A stretch of 20,000 nucleotides of DNA from Syntrophomonadaceae bacterium (lineage in GTDB: Bacteria > Bacillota > Dethiobacteria > DTU022), in the NCBI GenBank assembly GCA_007136055.1, contig SLHT01000057.1, forward strand, positions 1 to 20,000. Reading direction: 5' to 3'. The notes under the pieces were generated by a model. That model worked only from the letters and a program-made list of their open reading frames with translations, had not been told where the DNA came from and did not search any database. Position numbers and translations under genes: made by a program. Below are positions 13,593 through 20,000 of the stretch, in pieces. Within the stretch, counting starts at the first letter, position 1. Each line of letters begins with the position of its first letter.

Positions 13593-16500
13593 TTACCTGC
13601 TCGCTGCGCTGTAACCGCTTTCGTTCGCTATGGTTTTTTTAATCATTTTAACCAGCTCCGGATCGAACTGGGTGCCTGCGCAGCGCTGCAACTCTGCTAA
13701 CGCATCATTTTTATCAAGAGTTTCAGCATAAGGGCGCGGGTTAGTCATGGCGCTGTAAGCGATGGCTATGGCCACGATACGACACTCAATCGGAATCTCT
13801 TCTCTTTTTAAACCAAGTGGATAGCCACTGCCATCCCAATTTTCATGGTGTTTCAGGATCAGTTCGGCAATAGCGGCCAACTCTGGTGAGGATGAGGCAA
13901 TACGGTAGCCTGTTTCCGGGTGACGATAAATGGCTTCCCTTTCAGCTTCTGTCAACTCTTCACTTTTATGCAGCAGGTTGCAGTGCACAACATGATCCGG
14001 CAGACTCACTTTTCCCAAATCGTAAACACGGGAAAGCAGCTCAAGATCAGTCATTTGCTTGCTGTCCAGGCTCAAAGCCCGGCCCAGCTGGAGGCAAAGC
14101 GCCTGCACATGTTCTCTTTCTCCCTCAAACAACTCACTGCGCTTATATAAAGCAGTTAAAAGCAGGGTTACAATCACATGTTGAGCCTTTTTGCTGCGCT
14201 TAAGCTTATCGGCATACATGGCCCTGTCAGCTTTTTTATAAGTTTCTTCAAGGGATTGCTCACTGCTTTCACTGACGGCCAGGCCGATCGAAATACTTAA
14301 AGGCAGGTCGCTATTTTTTTTACGGTTATAATCTTCGATTTGATATTCTATCCTTTCCATCAGTTGCTGCCCCCGCTCCCTTGTGAACCGGGGCAGGATT
14401 ATCGCGAATTCATCTCCCCCGACCCGGGCCAGGATATCTGATGAGCGCAAAGTGTCCTTTAACAGTTTTGCGCAGGCCCGGATGTATTTGTCGCCTTCGC
14501 TGTGGCCGAAGGTATCGTTGACCAGCTTCACCCCGTCGATGTCAGCTGAGATAACCGCAATTGGATGATCACGTGAACTATCCAGCCGCTTTAGCTCGTT
14601 TTTATAATAGCGACGATTATAGAGGCCGGTTAGCTGATCATGGAAGCTGATATACTGCAGTTTAATATCCTGTTTCTTTTTGTCCGTAATATCACGGACA
14701 ATAGAGACCACTTCAATTGTGCCGATCGGCGCCATACGGGCTTCTAGATGACGCTCATAATTTTCTGTTTTGTAGCTGTATTCGAAAACCTGAATCTCTC
14801 CACTGGCCAGGGTTTTTTCAATACCTGCTATCAGCTTTTTAACTATAGGGGCCGGCAGCACCTCAGCCATTGATTTACCAATAAACCCGTTCTGCTGGTA
14901 ATGGCTGTACGCGCTGGGATGCAGCATCGTTTCATCCTTGATAACGGCTTCAAGGTAAACCCCTTCCCGGTTAAACCGAAAAAGCATATCCGGAATCGCC
15001 CCAATCAGGGCCCGGCTGCGCATTTCACTCTCTTTTAATGCTTCTTCATTTTTTTTGCGCTCGCTAATGTCTGTCAATACCGCAAGGGTCCCGACCATCT
15101 CACCTGTCTTGCTGTCATAAAAAGGACTGCCGCTTACCTGGACAGGTATCAGTGAACCGTTTTTGTGCTTTATCTCTATCTCGTAGCGATCGCTTACCCC
15201 GGCACTACGTCGGGCATTAGCCTCTTCTACAACCTGGTGGTATTGAGGTGGCACTAGTAAAGTCCAGTGTCTGCCTAAAAACTGATCAGCGTCGCGACCT
15301 ATCATTTGCAACAAGCTTGGGTTTGTAAAGGTGCTTTCCCCGGAATTATTAAAGATAATGACACCTTCATTAATATTCTGCACTATATTTTCGTAAAAAG
15401 TTTTGAGCGCTAAAAGTTTATCTTCAGCCTGCTTGCGTTCAGTAATATCGCGTGTTATGCCCTGCAAACCAATTACATTTTCATTTTGATCGCGTATAAA
15501 TGAAATATGCATGGCGATCCATATGGAGGATCCATCCGCCCGGTAATGTTCTGCTTCGATAATTCTTGATCTTTCTTTATCGCTGGCAGGATCACTTTCT
15601 TTCTCAAACTCTTCCCTTAGCATTGAGCTTATTGCATCTAAATCTTCCAGGGAGAACTTCTCTTCCATCGGTCTCTTAAGATGAACATCAACAGGGTCTC
15701 CAATTATCTTTTCAATCGAAGGGCTTACATAGGTAAGGTTAAGGTTTAAATCTGTAGTCCATATAACATCCGAGGTGTTATCCACCATTTGGCGGTAATG
15801 CTTTTCGCTTTCCTGCAAGGCTTCTTCAGCTTGCTTGCGGGCAAAAACCATTCCGACCTGCGCTGCAAAAAGCTCTATCACCTTCGGGTGTTCCAGGGTT
15901 GTATTCCGCGCCATGTACATGATCAGATCACCAACTATATTATCTCCGTGTCTAACTACCGCTACATAGGCCTCACCGATACCAAAAGCCTTTTCCAGTA
16001 GGAGAGATGCTTTTTTCGGTATAGCCCCGGATGCTGAATCATACAGGCTGGTGAAGCGCAACAGGCGGCCTTCTTTAATCGCATTCAGCCTTTCAGGAAT
16101 AATACCCCAGGCCTTACCCACCAATTCAAAGCCAAGCATGTCGCAGGCATTGCGGATACTGCCCGCAATGCCGGATATAGCTCTTGTGACCGTCTTCTTG
16201 CCATCCAGATCGTAGATATTTATTGCCGCAAACTTGGCGCCGGAAAGTTCTAGCAGGGCATCACTTAGCCCCTGGTAGTTTATATCTCCATCCGAATCTT
16301 GCAGATTTTCCTGAAGCAGAATAGACAGATTATTCTGGATCAGCATTTCTTTTTTCTGAAAGGTAATATCGCGAAAAGTAACCGCAAAATAGCCCGGTTC
16401 ATCGCTGTAGACGGTCACGTCAAACCAGCGTCCGAGCGGCTCAAAGTAGTTTTCAAAGCGGGCCGGTTCACCGCCTAAGGCCACCTTGCCATAAGCGCCG

Positions 16501-16724
16501 ATCCAGTCAAAGTCTGATTTGTTAATTTTCGGTTGCACTTCTGTTATTTTCCTGCCGATCACAGCTTCTCTTTTCAGCCCGGTCATTTCTTCATAGGCCC
16601 TGTTAATATCAAGGAAGATGCAGTCTACCGATGCGCCTTCTTCATCGGTGATAACCCGGTGATAGGCGAAGGCGTCGGGCAGGTGCTCAATTAAAAGTTG
16701 GTATTTATCCGATTTTTGACTCAT
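13593..16724 (-). CDS. PAS-GAF-PAS3-GGDEF-degenerate HD-GYP signalling protein
   Basis: Cyclic-di-GMP signalling protein of 1043 residues, without obvious membrane segments, so cytoplasmic. Domains in order: PAS (about 5-125), GAF (about 130-300), PAS (305-430, ending TRDITERKQAE), PAS (435-560, ending LTDISERKKNE), PAS (565-685, ending VRDITDKKKQD), GGDEF (689-846) and HD-GYP-like (847-1030). The cyclase site is intact (GGDEF, about 769-773) and the RSSD upstream matches the inhibitory RxxD I-site, so diguanylate cyclase activity is expected. In the HD-GYP part, the HD pair is YDLGKV (Tyr near 901) and the usual DAYDAMT is IAYSAMT, while HHENWDGSGYP is kept. Phosphodiesterase activity is therefore probably lost. 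ATG 16724 has GGGAG nine bases upstream. No adjacent response regulator; ligands are unknown. Confidence 0.93.
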   Translation of the reverse strand: MSQKSDKYQLLIEHLPDAFAYHRVITDEEGASVDCIFLDINRAYEEMTGLKREAVIGRKITEVQPKINKSDFDWIGAYGKVALGGEPARFENYFEPLGRWFDVTVYSDEPGYFAVTFRDITFQKKEMLIQNNLSILLQENLQDSDGDINYQGLSDALLELSGAKFAAINIYDLDGKKTVTRAISGIAGSIRNACDMLGFELVGKAWGIIPERLNAIKEGRLLRFTSLYDSASGAIPKKASLLLEKAFGIGEAYVAVVRHGDNIVGDLIMYMARNTTLEHPKVIELFAAQVGMVFARKQAEEALQESEKHYRQMVDNTSDVIWTTDLNLNLTYVSPSIEKIIGDPVDVHLKRPMEEKFSLEDLDAISSMLREEFEKESDPASDKERSRIIEAEHYRADGSSIWIAMHISFIRDQNENVIGLQGITRDITERKQAEDKLLALKTFYENIVQNINEGVIIFNNSGESTFTNPSLLQMIGRDADQFLGRHWTLLVPPQYHQVVEEANARRSAGVSDRYEIEIKHKNGSLIPVQVSGSPFYDSKTGEMVGTLAVLTDISERKKNEEALKESEMRSRALIGAIPDMLFRFNREGVYLEAVIKDETMLHPSAYSHYQQNGFIGKSMAEVLPAPIVKKLIAGIEKTLASGEIQVFEYSYKTENYERHLEARMAPIGTIEVVSIVRDITDKKKQDIKLQYISFHDQLTGLYNRRYYKNELKRLDSSRDHPIAVISADIDGVKLVNDTFGHSEGDKYIRACAKLLKDTLRSSDILARVGGDEFAIILPRFTRERGQQLMERIEYQIEDYNRKKNSDLPLSISIGLAVSESSEQSLEETYKKADRAMYADKLKRSKKAQHVIVTLLLTALYKRSELFEGEREHVQALCLQLGRALSLDSKQMTDLELLSRVYDLGKVSLPDHVVHCNLLHKSEELTEAEREAIYRHPETGYRIASSSPELAAIAELILKHHENWDGSGYPLGLKREEIPIECRIVAIAIAYSAMTNPRPYAETLDKNDALAELQRCAGTQFDPELVKMIKKTIANESGYSAASR

Positions 16725-17210
16725 CGCAAAAAACTCCCGGCAAACATAGATTAACGGAACATTTTTTAAGACCCGCTAAAACAGTTTTACTCTCCCGGCA
16801 TTATGCCGCTTAATAGCTCAATTTTAGTATTGCTAAAAATGTTAATGAGTTTCTCATTTTCAGGCATTATTATAACCTTGTGGTTACTTCAGTTTTTTCT
16901 TATTGGGCAACCTGGATGTTAGATTACTCATTTTGAGATTCCGATAGGAATATTAGCGTTCATTTTATTGTTTATCTTTCATGAGTCAATTATTATGTAT
17001 ACTGTAATATAATACATTATTAATGATATTCGCGCAATGTAACAAAAATAGGAACCGGTTAAGTTTACATAAATCTGTTTTCCTGTTTTATATCAATACC
17101 TTGAGACAACATTTCCTTTAACACTTTTTTATCCTCGGGATTTAACCTTCCTCGAAGGAATACATCATAAACATAAAGAAGTATCTTAACCAAAATTAAA
17201 AGGGGGAGAG
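16725..17210. other. AT-rich 486-bp divergent promoter spacer
   Basis: It separates the minus-strand GGDEF gene from the plus-strand S51-like gene, so must hold both promoters. I see small palindromes: CGGCAT-T-ATGCCG (16796-16808), AATGAG-TTT-CTCATT (16844-16858) and CTCA-TTT-TGAG (16927-16937). TATACT and TATAAT sequences near 16995-17012 could be -10 boxes for the plus gene. A 42-codon minus-strand reading frame at its right end is listed separately. Confidence 0.5.
17065..17193 (-). other. Possible small ORF or gene remnant
   Basis: A 42-codon minus-strand frame from TTG 17193 to TAA 17065 has a protein-like composition: VYDVFLRGRLNPEDKKVLKE then MLSQGIDIKQENRFM. It has no ribosome binding site and starts just ahead of the opposite-strand gene's leader, so if real it is a decayed fragment or a very small gene. 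I recognise no family. Confidence 0.2.
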
Positions 17211-18461
17211 ATGATTATGATGCGGGGTACAATTGCATTGGTCGGTTCCGGTGAGCTTTCCGGGACCATGGTTGAGACACACAAGAAGCTGCTTGCCCGG
17301 AATAAATCCCGGGGAAAGGCGCTATTTCTTAATACACCGGCAGGTTTCCAGGAAAACGTCGATCTGATAGCCCAACGGGCAGTGCACTATTTTGAACGCC
17401 AGGTGGGCAGCAGCATGGAGATTGCATCATTTAAAGCAGCCGAAACCATAACTTCTGCTGAGGCCGAAGAGGTTTACCGCCTGATCAGCAAAGCAGGTTA
17501 CGTATTGATCGGGCCGGGCAGCCCGACCTATACTGTCCGTCAATTAAAAGATACACCGGTCCCCGCCCTGCTCAGCGCCATGATCACAAAGGGCGGCTGT
17601 TTTGTTGCCGCCAGCGCCGCGGCGCTTACAGCTGGCAGCCATACTCTTCCGGTATATGAAATATATAAAGTGGGTGAACCACTGCACTGGGTTGAAGGCC
17701 TAAATATTCTGGGTCGCCTCGGCCTGGAACTGGTTGTAATTCCTCACTGGAACAATGCGGAAGGAGGAAACCATGATACCCGGTTCTGTTATATGGGAGA
17801 AAAGCGTTTCCGAGCCCTCGAAAATCAACTTCCCTCCGGCACAACTATCCTCGGGCTTGACGAGCATACGGCTTGCATTATCGATTTTTCTTCCCGCCTT
17901 GCTGTCGTAGAAGGCCTTGGCCAGGTAACGATAAGACATGGTGGGGTGGAAAAACGCTTTGCAAACCGTGAAAAGATTACCTTCGACCAGCTGCTCGGCA
18001 GGTCCGAATTCCAGGTGCTTGATGCCGATAATAACACAACCTCACCAGATACTTCGGACATCGTCGCGGAATCAGACGCGACGTTTTGGGACCGGATGCA
18101 TAAAATTGAAATTGCTTTTCACCGCGGCCTTGAACAAAATGATTTAGCCACGATGACTGCGCTGCTGCTTGAAGCTGACGGTTTTCTCTGGCAGGCTCAG
18201 CTCGATCTGGAAAATCCCGAGTTTGTGTCGCAGGGCCGGGAGCTTTTCCGTGAGATGATCGCCCTTGCCGGAACAGGGATTAACAATGCTTCTAATGTTA
18301 GCCCCCAAAAATTTGAAACCCTTGTAAACAACCTGGTAGAACTGCGGGAAAAATACCGCCGCAGTAAAAGATGGCAGGAAGCCGACCAAATCCGCAGTCA
18401 CCTCCAGAATGCTGGAGTAGTGCTGGAAGATACAGATGAGGGACCCAGTTGGCATCTATAA
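17211..18461 (+). CDS. S51-peptidase-like domain fused to CysRS C-terminal-like domain
   Basis: Two-part protein of 416 residues. Residues 1-245 resemble the peptidase S51/cyanophycinase/type 1 glutamine amidotransferase-like fold: IALVGSGEL, FLNTPAGFQENV, GYVLIGPGSPTYTVRQL, the nucleophile elbow VAASAAAL with Ser135, VIPHWNN and LGLDEHTACIID. A spacer rich in Asp/Ser follows (270-285). Residues 287-416 resemble the C-terminal helical region of cysteinyl-tRNA synthetase: a DALR-like part (FHRGLEQNDLATMTALL) and the ending LREKYRRSKRWQEADQIRSH then GVVLEDTDEGPSW. No HIGH or KMSKS catalytic domain is present, so it does not charge tRNA by itself. Start choice is open among ATG 17211, 17217 and 17220 behind GGGGGAG; 17217 has the best spacing. 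Function unknown; hydrolase acting near cysteine or tRNA chemistry is speculation. Confidence 0.82.
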   Translation: MIMMRGTIALVGSGELSGTMVETHKKLLARNKSRGKALFLNTPAGFQENVDLIAQRAVHYFERQVGSSMEIASFKAAETITSAEAEEVYRLISKAGYVLIGPGSPTYTVRQLKDTPVPALLSAMITKGGCFVAASAAALTAGSHTLPVYEIYKVGEPLHWVEGLNILGRLGLELVVIPHWNNAEGGNHDTRFCYMGEKRFRALENQLPSGTTILGLDEHTACIIDFSSRLAVVEGLGQVTIRHGGVEKRFANREKITFDQLLGRSEFQVLDADNNTTSPDTSDIVAESDATFWDRMHKIEIAFHRGLEQNDLATMTALLLEADGFLWQAQLDLENPEFVSQGRELFREMIALAGTGINNASNVSPQKFETLVNNLVELREKYRRSKRWQEADQIRSHLQNAGVVLEDTDEGPSWHL

Positions 18462-18520
18462 ACAAGACAAGAAAACTTTCTCTGTATTGGTCTGCGTTAA
18501 TCTGAGTTGTTTCCTGCATG

Positions 18521-18898
18521 CTAATTTAGCTTTGCTTCATTTAATCTTTCCATCAATTGTGGCAAAACCACGCTTATTAAGATACCCATGGTTGTTTTTG
18601 TAAGATCGACCAGCAGCAACTGCTGGTATTCACCGAAAATTACGATTACAACTACATGATCGTTTTCCAGTTGAACGAGATAATAACTGCCAAGTCCGGG
18701 GACATTTGAACCCTGCAGTATTTTATCCAGTACACGTGTAACCTCGTTAAAGAGAACAATCATTCTGGGTTGCAAATTATCTCCGGCAAGCGATTTTGCT
18801 TCACCTTTGCTGTGCCAAATGTCAGTGGTGACAACTCCGTCACCCAGTTCTGACTTAAGCTCCTCAATTGCCTGTTGGAAAACCTCATTTTCACTCAT
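18521..18898 (-). CDS. Roadblock/LC7-domain protein
   Basis: 125 residues from ATG 18898, which has GGGGGG six bases upstream; the frame extends to 18934 without a good start. The sequence fits the roadblock/LC7 (MglB-like) fold: an initial helix (FQQAIEELKSEL), VVTTDIWHSKGEAKSLAGDN, a central helix FNEVTRVLDKIL, then strands YYLVQLENDHVVVIVIFGEYQQLLLVD and a last helix ILISVVLPQLMERL. Such proteins are dimeric platforms that usually regulate a Ras-like GTPase or signalling complexes. No GTPase is adjacent in the window. It lies 149 bp after the Cache sensor gene on the same strand, so a sensor-platform partnership is possible but inferred. Confidence 0.8.
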   Translation of the reverse strand: MSENEVFQQAIEELKSELGDGVVTTDIWHSKGEAKSLAGDNLQPRMIVLFNEVTRVLDKILQGSNVPGLGSYYLVQLENDHVVVIVIFGEYQQLLLVDLTKTTMGILISVVLPQLMERLNEAKLN

Positions 18899-19047
18899 CC
18901 GCATCCCCCCTTTTTGCTTCCTTTTGACAAGCAAGCGCTAAAAAGAAACCTGAGCCTGTGAGCCGGGCTTTTCAATGAAGGCTAAATATAACAAGACAAA
19001 ACAAATCAGTAATTCAGTTGTCAGGTAGCCCTATAGCTACAATAGTG

Positions 19048-20000
19048 TTAATCCTTCATAAATGACCTTAGTAATTCTGGCATTGCATCAGCTACTTTCT
19101 GTATGGGTTTGGCAATTCTGTCCCCGAGAATTATTCCCACAGCTGCCACAATAAGAACAGATACAATGCCAATGATTAGCATATAAAAAAGTGTTTCGTT
19201 TAAAGCAGAAAATGCTTCGGCATGATCAACTTCGACCACAAGCCCTACAGGGTCATGTCCAAACTGGGTCACTTTCAGGGTCCCCAAAACCTCGTTGCCC
19301 ATGTAATTCTCATATTCCGCGTGACCAATAAAATTGTGATTACGATTCCTGATCTGTTCGCCTATAATATTTGCGGCCAGGGTGTCAATGGTATCATAAC
19401 GGGAAGCGCCATAAGTGTGCCCACCAAGTGTGGTATCAGTTAAGATCACACCATCAGCGTTGATCAGGTAGGAATCGGCGCTTTCACCCAACTCAATTAA
19501 ACTACCGATAATGTCATCATCAAAAAATATATTTATAGTACCAATAACTTCTCCGTAAGAAGTGCCCTCAGCGCGTACAGGAGCTGAAACAACAACTGAC
19601 TTTGGAAATATAACCTTAGGTTTAAGGGGATCCAAATAAGAGCTTGAACCTCTTAATGCTTCCTGTACATATTTGCGATTAGAAAGATCGTATCCTTCAC
19701 TTTGACGGGAACTGGTAAAAACAATTACGCCATCGATGTCGGTAATAACAATTAAATTAATGGCCTTTTCTTGCACTACAAAAGAAGTATAGTCCTCTAA
19801 AATTTGTAACCGGTCCAACCATTGAGGTTCTTCTGTATCCCAGTCTGCATTGCGCAGGATTTCTAAACTCTGATATATTTCCGATGTGCGACCCAGGATA
19901 ATGCTGTCGGAAAACCTGTTTTGCATGTACCCTACCATCCTGGCATCTATTGTCTCAACGTACATATCCATAGCCTTGAAAATTTCCTCACTGATACTAT
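19048..20000 (-). CDS. dCache-type extracellular sensor with C-terminal TM, partial
   Basis: The reading frame is open to the window edge, so the true start lies beyond 20000; an internal ATG at 19971 is probably not the start. The visible part is an extracellular Cache sensor: VVQEKAINLIVITDIDGVIV, then SNRKYVQEALRG, PKSVVVSAPVRAEG, a second half with ADSYLINADGVILTDT and VGLVVEVDHAEAF. A membrane helix follows (YMLIIGIVSVLIVAAVGIIL), then a HAMP-like start (GDRIAKPIQKV) and the stop after about 15 more residues. There is no complete HAMP, methyl-accepting, kinase or GGDEF output. I see no frame-shifted continuation downstream. The N-terminal membrane helix is presumably off the window. A small-ligand sensor acting through a partner is likely. 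Confidence 0.85.
   Translation of the reverse strand, partial: SISEEIFKAMDMYVETIDARMVGYMQNRFSDSIILGRTSEIYQSLEILRNADWDTEEPQWLDRLQILEDYTSFVVQEKAINLIVITDIDGVIVFTSSRQSEGYDLSNRKYVQEALRGSSSYLDPLKPKVIFPKSVVVSAPVRAEGTSYGEVIGTINIFFDDDIIGSLIELGESADSYLINADGVILTDTTLGGHTYGASRYDTIDTLAANIIGEQIRNRNHNFIGHAEYENYMGNEVLGTLKVTQFGHDPVGLVVEVDHAEAFSALNETLFYMLIIGIVSVLIVAAVGIILGDRIAKPIQKVADAMPELLRSFMKD

Overview
The window looks like chromosomal DNA of a strictly anaerobic Firmicute of the Clostridia/Desulfotomaculia kind. This is inference from AGGAGG-type ribosome binding sites, several TTG start candidates, an Rrf2 regulator, soluble fumarate-reductase-like subunits, UppP, and two apparent selenocysteine genes of types found in anaerobic Gram-positives. 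I cannot name the species. No rRNA, complete tRNA, CRISPR array or insertion sequence is visible. Nearly all genes are on the minus strand; only a methyltransferase (13002) and an S51-peptidase-like fusion (17211) are on the plus strand.

Layout. 1-188: non-coding, GC-rich, with an inverted repeat. 189-1605: undecaprenyl-diphosphatase UppP and a macrodomain hydrolase. 1792-2843: the most interesting part, a two-gene minus-strand operon ending in a clear rho-independent terminator. Its first gene is a peroxiredoxin whose catalytic cysteine codon is TGA; its second is an ArsC/Spx-family thiol protein whose first CxxC cysteine codon is also TGA. Each TGA is followed by a possible SECIS hairpin. 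Simple ORF calling truncates the first gene and misses the second. 3059-7057: cysK, a copper P1B-ATPase and an Rrf2 regulator with an IscR-like cysteine cluster, all in one direction. 7207-8094: a DUF432 protein joined in frame to the tail of an MscS channel and interrupted by TAA. 8271-10097: typA/bipA. 10204-12658: fumarate-reductase-like iron-sulphur and flavoprotein subunits, with a small ORF and a 13-bp perfect inverted repeat upstream. 13002-13592: SAM methyltransferase, stop to stop with a 1043-residue PAS/GAF/GGDEF/degenerate HD-GYP protein. 16725-17210: AT-rich spacer. 17211-18461: S51-like domain fused to a cysteinyl-tRNA synthetase C-terminal-like region. 18521-20000: a roadblock/LC7 protein and a Cache sensor running off the window edge.

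How the genes may work together. The peroxiredoxin keeps the selenocysteine position but has lost the usual C-terminal resolving Cys, so it needs an external reductant. The UxxC protein encoded 20 bp downstream is an obvious candidate partner (inference). Cysteine synthase, copper efflux and the Fe-S-type Rrf2 regulator extend the thiol/metal/redox theme of the first 7 kb. The other end is mostly signalling: a diguanylate cyclase, a Cache sensor and a roadblock protein. One caveat: the ArsC/Spx gene needs a one-base frame correction near 2000-2029, which may be an assembly error, a real lesion or recoding.
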